This document shows positions 32,710 through 42,366 of a stretch of 64,000 bases of DNA, piece after piece. A program made the position numbers and the translations under genes. This stretch comes from Eutreptiella sp. 'Long Island Sound 2002' (Eukaryota; Euglenozoa; Euglenophyceae; Eutreptiales; Eutreptiaceae): the NCBI GenBank assembly GCA_964036045.1, contig OZ038382.1, positions 110,072,578 to 110,136,577 of the forward strand. Reading direction: 5' to 3'. Numbering within the stretch: position 1 is the stretch's first letter; each line of letters starts with the position of its first letter. A model generated the notes under the pieces. It did no database searches, was not told where the DNA came from, and saw only the letters and a program-made list of their open reading frames with translations.

Positions 32710-33374
32710 TCACTGTTCAATACCCAGGTGCTCCATTATAGCGTCCAGCTTGCGCTCAACTCGCCTGAGCGCATCCAAAGTTGGACCGCGGTCACTTGGG
32801 TTCAAAGAGTCCCTGAAAGTGTTTGTGTGGCATACAAGCTTCATATTCTCTTCACAGTCAAAGGAGAACAGGTATATGTGCCCTCTGGCATTCGGGATGC
32901 ACTGGAATTTATCAAACGGCCGCATGGTTTGGAAGAGGTAGTGGCCCTCAGGAACCTTTGTACCCTTGGTACCAGTGGCATAAGAGTGAAAGGTCAGTGG
33001 GTTTTTCGGGCCTACTGCAATCATTGCAACCAGGTGGGAGGTGTCTGCCTCAATCTGAAACTCAAGGCGAGTACCCCCCTCTTCAATGCGATAGATGTAC
33101 TTTCTGTTCGTTGGGAGTTGCGAGTGTACTTTTTTCACGGCCGCCAGCGCCTCCATTGCCTCACTGATTTTTTTGCCATCTGTTTTTGTCAATGCAGCAA
33201 CACCAGTGCACAGTTCTGACCAGGAGTGACTTTTTTGTTTCCAAATTACCCCGTAGAGGGAAGAGACTAGTTCTTCTGCCCGTTCTCGTGTTACAGTGAA
33301 CTGCACTCGCTTCTTCTGCGTTGAGTCTTCATCCTCTGATGACACCTCCCCATCACTGTTTGCAAACGTTGGAC
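32710..33374 (-). CDS. Last exon of the TIR-element gene, unknown protein
   Basis: The acceptor TACTGTACTCCTGCAG ends at 33375, and the exon then encodes about 220 aa to a stop at 32710. Visible features are an acidic and basic N-terminal stretch (SSEDEDSTQKKRVQF), an alpha-helical region with Trp (SSLYGVIWKQKSHSWSELC), a beta-rich centre (RLEFQIEADTSHLVAMIAVG, HIYLFSFDCEENMKLVCHTN) and a short amphipathic C-terminus (LDALRRVERKLDAIMEHLG) that could pair as a coiled coil. I recognise no family; it does not look like a DDE transposase. It may be a second element protein or captured host sequence. Confidence 0.55.
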
Positions 33375-33466
33375 CTGCAGGAGTACAGTAATAATCACAG
33401 TGGAGATTGAGACGCAAATTAAGAGGCACAAATTGCATGTCAACTTTCAACACACTTTCAACTCAC
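33375..33466 (-). other. Intron B of the TIR-element gene
   Basis: On the minus strand it runs from a GTGAGTTG donor at 33466 (or GTTGAAAG four bases further in) to CTCCTGCAG at 33375, about 90 nt. It is homologous to the segment at about 33570-33660, which likewise ends just before a plausible exon. Confidence 0.55.
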
Positions 33467-33569
33467 TTTCGGTACGCTCGCTGGTCTTGTCGAACGCTGT
33501 TGCCCCTCCCTTTGATACACTGTCCATTCACTGTTCCCTGTTAACTGCGCACTGTTCGCGGATCGCTGT
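33467..33569 (-). other. Candidate small exon between two homologous introns
   Basis: About 103 nt, open in the frame giving RSANSAQLTGNSEWTVYQRE. With the alternative donor for intron B the frame can pass into the last exon, but the exact boundaries are not settled by sequence alone. Confidence 0.35.
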
Positions 33570-33660
33570 CTGTCACAGTAATAATCAATGTCGGCATTGA
33601 GACGCAAATTGAGAGGCACAACGTGCGCGTCAATTGTGAACACACTGTCAACACACTTTC
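33570..33660 (-). other. Intron A of the TIR-element gene, homologous to intron B
   Basis: Ends TTATTACTGTGACAG at 33570 on the minus strand. It shares with intron B the blocks GAGGCACAA, ATTGAGACGCAAATT and ACAGTAATAATCA (plus-strand reading), roughly 80% identical over 80 bp. Confidence 0.5.
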
Positions 33661-33870
33661 AACACAGTGTCAGCTTGTACTGGAGCTTCAGCTTCGGCTT
33701 CCGCTTCGCTGTCATCGCTGTTGCTGTTGCTGTCGTTGTCACTCGGCGCTCGCTTGCTTCCTTCCTTGCGGGGTGGCCCTTGCTTGCGGCTCGCTTGCTT
33801 CCTTGCTTGCGGCTCGCTTGTTGATGAATGTGATGCGCTTGACTTGTATGGAGACTTACCTACATCCAAT
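33661..33870 (-). CDS. Upstream exon of the TIR-element gene, basic and acidic low-complexity
   Basis: Encodes EPQARKQASRKQGPPRKEGS followed by an Asn/Asp/Ser and Glu-Ala run (SDDSEAEAEAEAP). Such a charged N-terminus fits a nuclear protein. GTAAGT at about 33859 on the minus strand and GTGTG near 33660 are possible splice sites. The start codon is not certain. Confidence 0.4.
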
Positions 33871-34456
33871 ATATTTGTGACTGCCGCCGTTCACAACAGA
33901 GCGCATGTCCGTTCACTCACACACCTTCCGCCATGACCCGGCCTAGACTCTGACTCTGTTCACGCTCGCAATCGTCCAGCACACTGTCATTGTCACCGTC
34001 AGGTCGCTGAGATGAGTGGGACGCAGCGAAAATGACGGTACGGAAAATGCCAGTTGCGAAGGAAAAATTATTCCAAACATACTTTTCTTTTTGACATGTT
34101 TCAAAAGGCGTAAAAAGACTCCATTGGAGTCTCAATCCTCATTTCTCCAGGTGCCCGCGGCGAAATCTCGCGACGTTACCAGTGCCGGCGGTTGGTTGAT
34201 GTCCCGAATTAACGTGAAATGAAACACAAACCATGCTGATTGGGCCAAGATGACACGCGAAAAAATTGGAATTTCAGTTTTGAATTGATTTTGACAGTCT
34301 AAGGCAGCGTTACTGCGCATCAACCCAGTTTCTTATAGTCAAGGTGCTCCTCAAGTTGTCAGACTGAGGTTGTGGTTAAGTTAAGACACACATTGAGACC
34401 CTCAACTTGTGTCTCAATGAGTTAGGGGATAATTGGACCTCATAAAACCCTAGGTG

Positions 34457-35641
34457 AAGGGGTGGACAACCATCTAACAGTGGCGAACTGCCAAAAGGGG
34501 GGGGTCCTGCACGACCATACCTTATGCTGCCTGGGCGCCCTCCCAGGGCCCCTCCTCCTCATGCTCTCCTCCCACCTTGCCACAACGCTACGCCAAGAGC
34601 TGGACAACCACGCGGAAGTGAGAGTGGGCTGGCAGGCAGTTGCGGACGGCGCCCTGCTGGCCCTTTTCCTCTGGGGTGGTTGCGGTGGGCACCCGTGGGA
34701 CGCCCTCATACCCCACCTTGACGGGCCCCGCACCAATGTGACAGCCACCCCGGAGCACCCTGCCCAGAGTGGGACAACGTCATCACGGCCTTCCACGGCC
34801 ATGGAGTGCACCCGACCGACACGTGGCGGACAGTCCGGGAGAAGGCGCTCATCAGAGACTACCGGTGCAGTGTCCGTGCCCGCCTGCTGGATCTTCGAGA
34901 CTCCCTTCGCCGGCGCTGGGTTGACCTCTGGCTCCGTCGGCTCGGCTGCTGGTCCCCGCCCTTTCACCTCCCGCACGCCCGCCGTCTCTGCGGGACATGC
35001 AACACAGTGTCCTCCACCGTGCCCGCAGGTACCAACAGGTGCACACGGTGCTACGTGATGGCTGCATGCCCCTCGCCAGAGCCGCCCCCGGGCCCGCGGC
35101 AACACACAGAGAAGGAGGCACTGCGGCGGCGTTTCGAAGACGCGGACCCCCTCACAGGACCGGGCGGGCCACGCTGGTGCTCATGAACTAGCCACTGCAT
35201 GACGCCGCGCATTGCAGGATCCATATCACAATGCCCCGCCGTTGGGGCACCGGGCCAACACATGCACGGGACTGCCGCCGGGTGCAAAAGGCGGCCAGGG
35301 GGAACTGGTGGTGAGTGTGGTGGCAGAGGCGCACGCGGCGCATCCCACTGCCCCGCAAGACCTGGCGGGCAGCGCGAGGACGTTCCTCCACAAACCTTCC
35401 CTCCCGGCCGTCCTGGCCTTGAACAGGGCAGGTACCCTGATGATACTCGCGGCGATGCATCGGATCCTGAACGTGGTGCGCCCGGGGCTCGTGGACCCCG
35501 AGGCTGCCCTCTACGGGCTCTGGATGGACTGGCGCACATCCAACAAGGCGGACAGAGCCCTGTTGATGGGAATTGCGCTGCGGCTGAGGGGGGAGGCGTC
35601 AGCCACTGTTCTGCGCAGCAGCGCCCCGTCTGCTCAGCTGT
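34457..35641 (+). pseudogene. LINE 3' block
   Basis: A GC-rich plus-strand segment with protein-like pieces in changing frames: about 34462-34700 (LRQELDNHAEVRVGWQAVAD), 34800-35000 (TWRTVREKALIRDYRCSVRA, with LCGTCNT and CTRCYV cysteine pairs) and 35212-35643 (ALYGLWMDWRTSNKADRALL). The two Cys pairs could be what is left of a C-terminal zinc-binding motif, common at LINE ends. It stops at the junction with the gypsy integrase. Confidence 0.35.
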
Positions 35642-37600
35642 GATTTTCTTTTTGCAAAGAAACACACGGGTGAAACGAGACAGGCCACAGGTGACCACTA
35701 GGCAACTATCATAGCCGCCGAAGCGAGGTAGGCCGTGGATGAAATGCACATAGAGAAGAGAGTTAGAACAATAGGGTATTGGTAAGCCGGAAATCAGTCC
35801 CCTATCCCTACTGTTGCTTTGCTTGCTGGCATGACAGCCACAAGCATCCACAATGGTCTGCATACGAGACCTCAGTTCAGTCAGGGTTAGAGTAGAGTAG
35901 AAACACTCACGGAAGAAGTCGACTAAGCGATTAGCGCCAGTGTTACCTGAGCTGAGATGGGCCCATTGTAGGCACCCATCATTTCGGGCCTCAGGTACGA
36001 CAATACAGTCCTCGTAGAAGAGGTACTGGTTGTTTTTATACCACTGGTGCCAGTCAATGAAACGGGGTTCGGGACCAGTGCTGAGGGTCTGGAGGATTTC
36101 TTTATACTCTGACTGATAGTCAGTTCGGCTCCAACCCTCGAGGATTCCAGCAGTGCGCATGGAAAGGTCAGGCTGGACATCCATACGCTGAGAAGCTTCT
36201 TTGGCGAGTGCCTCGGAGCTCTCACCAATAAGCGTATCGAAGTTATTGCGCGATATATAGTCAGACAGTCCATTTATTATACCTGGGATATGATGGACTG
36301 TCAGCCTGAACTGGCTCAGGTAAGTCCACCACCGCTTTAGTTTCTCTTTCTCCGGTGGTGGGCCCTTCTGAAAAGACTTCACCAGCTCCTGGTCACAGAG
36401 CCAGACAATAGGATTAGATCCCAATAGTCCGGACTGTGATGAGAGCAGCAACATACAGGCCAGGAGTTCCTGGTCGTGAGTGCTGTAACTGGAACGCGCT
36501 TGGTTCCATTTCCAGTTCCAGTGTCCCAGTGGCACAAGTCGCCACTCACTGGTAGGATAGTCATGCTTCAAGGACCCATCACGGTTCAGTCCGCTAGCAC
36601 GATAATGAAAGTCGGTTAGTTCAGCTGGGTTAAGCTCCTGCCATTGATAGATTATTCCACCCCCCATTACATCACTGGCATCAGTGATCAGGACTGTCTC
36701 GCCCTTAGGGCAGGGTACTCCCAGGCAGTTGGAGGAGGCAATTTTCTTCTCCAACTCCTGGACACACTCCTCCTCTCTGGCGGCCCACCTCCAGGGAGTT
36801 GTTTCCTTGATTAGGTCAGTGAGAGGGGCAGAGGAGTAGGTAAAATTGTGGATGTGGTGCCTATAGAAGTTACAGGCGCCCACAAAACTCCTCACCTCGT
36901 GTAGACCCTTCTTAGGGTCATCGCGAATCTGCCAGTCCTGTAGGAGCTTAGACGCGGCTGGTTTGCACCAGCCATACCCCATATCGAGACCCAAATACTC
37001 CATCTCCTCTTTCATGAACTCGCATTTTTCGAGTTTGATTCGGAGATGGTTTTCCTGACAAACAATGAAAAATTCACGGAGGAGAAGGACATGGTCCTCT
37101 TGGGTATTGGTACCCAAACTCACGTCATCGATGTGGGCCTCCATGTCTGCACCTCGGGAAATTAGTTCCTGTACCAGAGGTCTGCGCCTCAGTATGTACA
37201 AAATTTTGTTCATTAGTTCTTGGAAGAGGGCTGGGGCATTAGCCAGCCCGAAAGGCATGACCTTCCACTTAAACAGACGACACTTAGGGGTTATAAAAGC
37301 CAGCACTTACTGAGCTGTGGCGGTTAGGTCTACCTGCCAGAAACCACTGCGTTTGTCCGTTCTGGTCTTGTACGGGCACTTGGCAATACGCTCCAGGGTA
37401 TTTTCCATGTCAGGAATACTCCCTGAGTCGTTTTGCATTTTCTTGCTGACCTCACCATAGTCAACAACCAATCGTAGGGCAGTCGACCCTGGTTTAGCAA
37501 CCAGGAAACAGGGACTGCAGTGATGGGGGTAGTCCCCCTTCCTATATTCCCACGACGCCAGCATCAATACCCTCCTGGATCTGGCGCTCGATTTCGTCAA
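35642..37600 (-). pseudogene. Gypsy RT, RNase H and integrase N-terminal half
   Basis: RT: GSTALRLVVDYGEVSKK near 37470, VMPFGLANAPALFQELMNKI near 37230 and active-site box AHIDDVSLGT near 37130. RNase H: ETVLITDASDVMGGGIIYQW near 36650 and HDQELLACMLLL near 36460. Integrase: zinc-binding-like region around WAHLSSGNTGANR and CGCHASKQ (about 35830-35960), then the core start LPIPYCSNSLLYVHFIHGLP, where the usual first catalytic Asp (DFIHG) is His. Coding ends at about 35642, where the GC-rich LINE begins. A stop near 37307 separates two RT pieces. The family is that of the other gypsy remnants here. Confidence 0.85.
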
Positions 37601-38468
37601 CCTTTTCCTCAGGAGCAGGGTAGGGACAACCCCTCACTCGCGTCTTGTCAAATTCAGTTTTCAGTTTCAGGTCCATCTGGACCAGTTTCCTACAGGAAAG
37701 GGGAGGCGGCAGGGCGCCGAACACCCCCTCATAGGTTGAGAACAGTTTCTTCAGTCGGGGGTCAGGGTTAAGACTCTCGATTTTCTGCAGGAAATCCTCC
37801 TCAGCATGGAGGTTTCTCTTTCCATGCTCTTTCGTTTTCTGCCGACCAGCAGTTTCGGCAGGTACTGACCCATCATCCCACTCAGCGGGACATTGCTGCC
37901 CATAATGCAGAGAATACACTAGGGGTATCTCAGGGTCAGGCAGCGTGTAGGAGTCATCGTCCTCCTCAGACCAGATGGAGGATTCCCAGGTCTGTCTGAG
38001 GTATTGTAGCCGCTCTTGGCGCTCAATACCTTCGGCCTTCTGGTACAACAACCGTCAGAGTTCCTGAGTGTGATGCTCAGACAGTGGCATGTTATTAGAG
38101 GCAGGCCGTGCTAGAGCATCAGGACTCTGGACCACGGGTTCACCTGAGTGCATATGCTGCATGTGCAGCACCGGTTTCCCAACAGGGGAAGTTGATTCGG
38201 AGGTTGACTCTAGATCTACCTCCTCCAGTAACAGCTGGGCCAGGAAGGCACTGTGTTTTAGTTCAACACAGCTTGGATCAACAGGGGGGATAGTGCTGGC
38301 GATCTCAGGCAGTTGGTCGTCAGCATCCCCCTTTACAGGTGCAGGTTCGAAATAGCCATCGGGGGATTCACACCCTGTAAGTGTCGCAGATAGGTGCTCA
38401 GGAGATCGGTTTTTGAGATCAGAAAGGGTCAGGCCAAGATTTTTGGCCATGACCTCTTTCAGTAGCAC
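37542..38468 (-). pseudogene. Gypsy linker between protease and RT
   Basis: An acidic linker in two frame-adjacent pieces: 38468-38055 and 38051-37542, the latter with SSIWSEEDDDSYTLPDPEIP, the pre-RT GVFGALPPPLSCRKLVQMDL and VDEIERQIQEGIDAG. Homologous pieces are at 42672-43367 in the rearranged gypsy copy. No enzymatic motif. Confidence 0.7.
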
Positions 38469-38615
38469 CTGATTCAGATCACACAGGGGTACAGGATTGA
38501 GGGATCCATCGACAATGAATAAGAAACTGGCCCACTCAGGGGCCTACATAGCTGTGTCTGAGTCGTAAGGCACGTAAATGGGACCGCCGGGGAGTTACAC
38601 TCTTCCCAAGGTCAT

Positions 38616-39300
38616 TCAGTCTAGCATATGGCGCCAATAAGCGTGTTCACCTGACCAACTCCAGTCAGCGGTGCACATGACAACCCTTCCTCCATCATAA
38701 GCGAATTTGGTTAGAACCTTCGCGAGCAGGGAGAAGGGAGAGTTAGCATACGCTTTCCAGAAGAAATGGAAACCGTTGTTCAAATGTTTTGAGCAATACA
38801 ACTGCGTGATGTGCTGTTGTTGGCTCGCAAAAAAGTCCACCTGGATCTCTTCCAGGGTTACCTGAAGGGCCACCAGTCCATTTTCAAGATCGTGACGGGC
38901 CAATCGGTACTTTTCAGTACGATAGTTAGTCTTGGCTGCGTAGCGCAGCCCAGAGTCTGTTCCTCCTGACAGCTCCAAAGGTACGGAGAAGAGCCCACTG
39001 CCAAAGTCGCAGTGCAGAAAATAGGGGCGCTGGGGAGACAGCATTTTTACTTGGGGATTTCTTTGCAGGAAGTCGGTACCAATGACAATGTCAAAGGCGT
39101 CAGTGTCCAACACTCTGCAGTGTTGGGTCACAGTTTCGTTGCCAAGACAAATAGTCACATCGATTCCCCCGAAGGAATGGATGGTACGCCCGTCCCCTAC
39201 TCTTATCGCCACTGTCTTAGTTTTCTTGACAGTCTTTAGCCGGCGCCAAGCCACTATAGAAAGTGTTGCGCCGGTGTCAAGCACTGCTCGAGAAACTTGC
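38616..39300 (-). pseudogene. Gypsy aspartic protease
   Basis: The Asp-Thr-Gly active site appears in SRAVLDTGATLSIVAWRRL at the upper edge, followed by GGIDVTICLGNETVTQHCRV and DAFDIVIGTDFLQRNPQVKM. It continues in frame into a conserved segment of unknown role (ANSPFSLLAKVLTKFAYDGG) before a stop at 38616. This is the best-preserved protease copy in the window. Confidence 0.8.
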
Positions 39301-39320
39301 TCCCCGATTTTAACGAGGAT

Positions 39321-40037
39321 CTAGAAAACCAAGTTCTCCTCTTCGGAGCCGCCCCCGTACTCCTCAGCAGGGAATTTGACATCCCACCCTGCAGCCATGA
39401 GGGACTTGGCCATCCAGGCCAGTCTCCTCGTCCTCCAGTTCTTCTTCTCAGGGGAGCCGTTATCCCCCTTCGGGCGCTTCTTGGGGTCACCTTCCGCAGG
39501 AGAGGGACAAGTAACGGGCGCTGATGAGCGCCTCTGGGGGTTAGGGGTTCCACCTTTACCACCCCCCTTGCCACCTCCTTTACCACCTTTATCCCCATTC
39601 TGGGGAGTTCTGGTGGATGTTTGGATCTTCTGGCGTTCAGCCTCCTGCCGCTTGTATTTGTCACCCTCTCGTTTTTTCATGTGACATTCGTCCTCATAGT
39701 GACGACGTTTGCCACAGTACCCACAGTTGATGGTACACCTAAAGTGGTCCTGATGGGTCACAGTCCTCCCATCTTTGGTGTGCTGCTGTCATTTCATCTG
39801 CAGCATACAACCACTGCAGTGGTCACAGTCAGGGGCATGACAGGGTCCCCCCTTGTCATTGACAGGTTTACAGTGAAACGGAGGGGGTGTACCTGCTTCA
39901 GATTTAACCTCATTCATGGCACGGAGGTTACCCCTTCCTTTACCACCACCCTTCGCCACGTCCAGGGGTAGGGGTACCACCTCGACCCAAGTGTTTTTTG
40001 AGGAAATTCTCCATGTGGGAGTCATTCTCCCTCTCAA
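39321..40037 (-). pseudogene. Gypsy nucleocapsid region with zinc knuckle
   Basis: HFRCTINCGYCGKRRHYEDE then CHMKK supplies a CX2CX4HX4C zinc knuckle (CGYCGKRRHYEDEC) near 39700, followed by a Gly/Lys-rich tail with GGGKGG repeats. Upstream, 40037-39789 holds a second Cys/His cluster (APDCDHCSGCMLQ). A stop separates the two pieces. Confidence 0.75.
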
Positions 40038-41493
40038 GGGCTAGCTCGATCAGCAGGTCGTCGTACGAGTGGATCCCACTCTTCCTCTCAGAGGTAGTGC
40101 GGCAATCATCCCAGGTACGCGAAGGGATCTTACTCATGAGCCACAGGTGGGGCTCAGTGGCTCCATAGAAATGCGCGTTCATCCGTGAAAACAGATACTC
40201 TAGGTTGCACACGTATTCGGAGACTCGCGCAGCGGAAGGAAACTCAGGGAGCAATGGTAGATCCTCTCTCTGTGTGCGCACACTGAGATCAGTCTCAAAG
40301 ACCAGTAAGGTTTTCTCCAGTTCTTGGAGCACCTGGGCCCATGTTGAACAGGTTTTCACAATCTGCTTCACCTGTTTTTGCCAAAATTTCTTTCTGCATG
40401 AGCGTTTCAGCAGTGAACATTCAGTGGCCACATCCACATGGGAAATGCCAGTTAGCAAAAGAACCTCAGCAAATTCTTCTGCCCATTCGGGCAGATTTTT
40501 CGGGTCGAACTCCGGCAGTTCCAGCTTGATGTTCGCCTGAGCAATAGGTCTGCCACTCTTCCCATCCCCTGGGGTTAGACCTGAAGGGGGGGGAAGTCTG
40601 CCGGCGAGGGGTGCCAGGGCTGATATCCCTCTCTTCTCAGTCTCTGTCACAGGCACGTCCTGTAGTTCAGCAATAGGGACTGTCCTAGCGCGAGGATGAA
40701 AAGGGCTGGGGCAAGTGACCTGCGGTAGCAACCTGGACACCCTTGATCTTTTGAGATCATCAGCCAACGTGCTCAGTCCGGGTGAGGGTGAGGCCAGTGC
40801 TGGCTGGGGTAAGGGTTCAGTGATACCCAATTTAGCTTTGACAGCCTCAGAAAGGGCTGTCACATCAGGGTCTTCGGACCCACACAGTAATTTGGCCAGT
40901 AATTCGGCCGTACGGTCCAGGACCCCATGAGTTGGCTCTGGTAGATGGGGAGCTTTCACATATGCGGGGCACACTTCAGGGCTCCTGCTAGTGATTGGCA
41001 GCTCCCGACCCCATACTGGCCCTCTAGGTCGCCTGGGTAGAGACACTGTGTCGACCAGGTCCGTAGATGGGCCAGAGTAGGGGTAGGAACCCATGTCCGT
41101 GTACTATGGGGATTCCAAGGCGTCTAGTGGTCCCTCTCCATCTTCGCCTGTGACGGACTTGTAGTACTCCTCGTGGAGAATATATTCGTTGATTCTCCTT
41201 GTGAATTCGCCTTCTTCCTCAGGTCCTCCAGCTGGGGTAGCCATTGAAGAAGAAGCAGGGCATACCGATCTGGAGATGGACGCAGCAACTCTTCGGCGGT
41301 GATGCTGGAGGCCGTCACCACGGGCCGCTAAGGCCTCAGTGGTTAATCTGGGCGCTTCTTGTTCCGCCGTTCTGTGTACTGGATCTTCTTGAGACCCAGA
41401 TGCGGCTCTGAGCTTGGGCTCACTCATTGAGGTGGGCCCACTGTTGCCAACTTGTACTTGTTCACTCCGAATTGGCCAGGTCCTGGCAGACAT
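39940..41493 (-). pseudogene. Gypsy gag, one in-frame stop
   Basis: Starts MSARTWPIRSEQVQV at 41493; one TAG near 41102 interrupts an otherwise continuous frame that resumes at 41094. The capsid-like part contains AQANIKLELPEFDPKNLPEW, HVDVATECSLLKRSCRKKFW and TEPHLWLMSKIPSRTWDDC, shared with the 10-11 kb and 24-25 kb copies. It overlaps the nucleocapsid region in the next frame, consistent with a frameshift or a point of decay. Confidence 0.75.
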
Positions 41494-41589
41494 CTGTACT
41501 GATGGTGTGGATATTCTTTTTCTGGTTTCGGCTTGTGTACTTCTCAGAGTCGGTTCGAAAGCTTCTCAAGGGCTGCCTCTGGTAGTGGA

Positions 41590-42300
41590 AAGATGTCCTT
41601 GATTAGTGCCCTAATGATGTTGATGAAATCCTGCAGGTTTTGACTTTGAAAAAGCAAACCGAAGCAGCAAGTAGAGCAAGAACAGGATATTGAGGGAATC
41701 AGTGAATAGTTTTGAGATGCACTGTAACACAGAAGGGCTGCAGATAAACAAAGCAGGCTTAAATACAAAATTTCAATCACAAATGGAAAAAACAAATGAT
41801 TTTAAGTGAAAGGTGGCCTGACTTTAGCCTCCAAGTTAGTATCATGCACTTCATGTGCACTTTGTTGGGTGAAATTGTGTTGGTTAGAAATTTGGGGCAA
41901 AGGAGTTAGGCCAGACACAGAATATGACTTGGCCAAGCAACTGAATTCAGAAACAGTTAAAACGTAGGACCACAATAAGTGGTAGAAACAGTTGAGTATA
42001 GGGGTCTTGGGGTGGGGGACCACTAGGCTTAACCTCCAAGGCGTTAGGCATGAAAAGGCTATTTCATTTCGGTATAACCTCCATGAACGAAGATACCTCC
42101 GCTCAGTTGAGTGGTAGGGGTGAACTTCATGGGGGGTTGGGTTTATAACCCTAGTTACTTTGAGAAAGTGTACTTTAAGCTTTTAAAAGGAGGTAAAAAT
42201 ACTAAAGTAAGTCTTAGCATAAACAAAAGCGTTTTAAGGGGGGCTTGGCCTGGATCAAGCCCTCCAAGAAAGACATGGCAGTGACTTTTTCTTAGTATTA
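41590..42300 (-). repeat. Gypsy LTR-like repeat, 5' side of the 35.6-41.5 kb element
   Basis: It is the best full-length match to 17690-18415 and precedes gag by about 100 bp on the minus strand. It ends against a zinc-knuckle fragment of another gypsy copy on the opposite strand. Confidence 0.75.
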
Positions 42301-42366
42301 CCCGTGCACGATAACGTGCGGATACGGCGGGAAGCATCGGCATTATGAGGATGAATGCCACATGGC
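42301..42366 (+). pseudogene. Gypsy zinc-knuckle fragment, plus strand
   Basis: Encodes PCTITCGYGGKHRHYEDECH, a zinc knuckle whose second Cys is Gly. In the intact order a Lys/Glu linker should follow; here that linker is found 2.1 kb away in inverted orientation, ending near 44495. Confidence 0.7.

Larger units (their letters stand above)
32363..34456. mobile_element. 2.09-kb TIR element with about 200-bp inverted repeats
   Basis: The left terminus (CACCTAGGATTTCATGGGGT) and the reverse complement of the right terminus (CACCTAGGGTTTTATGAGGT) match and stay alignable for about 200 bp, including AACTTAACCACAAC, CACCTTGACTATAAG and GACTGTCAAAATC. CCTAGG at each end could be the TIR tip or a palindromic 6-bp target duplication. 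Long TIRs recall Mutator-like elements, but no transposase motif was found. It carries a minus-strand spliced gene and sits inside the LINE. Confidence 0.75.
26517..35641 (+). mobile_element. GC-rich LINE, split by two younger TIR elements
   Basis: Three GC-rich blocks (26517-28756, 29841-32362, 34457-35641; about 5.9 kb together) are separated by two elements with inverted ends. The left block contains the RT. The right edge cuts into a gypsy integrase gene (after KKKITAEQT on the minus strand) and the left edge abuts a gypsy LTR. No poly(A) or clear target duplication was found; both flanks carry TTTTCTT, which is too simple to rely on. Confidence 0.55.

Noticed and set aside
32363-34456. 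Assignment of the TIR element to Mutator (MULE)
   Set aside because: Long TIRs fit, but no 8-11 bp target duplication and no MULE transposase motif are present.
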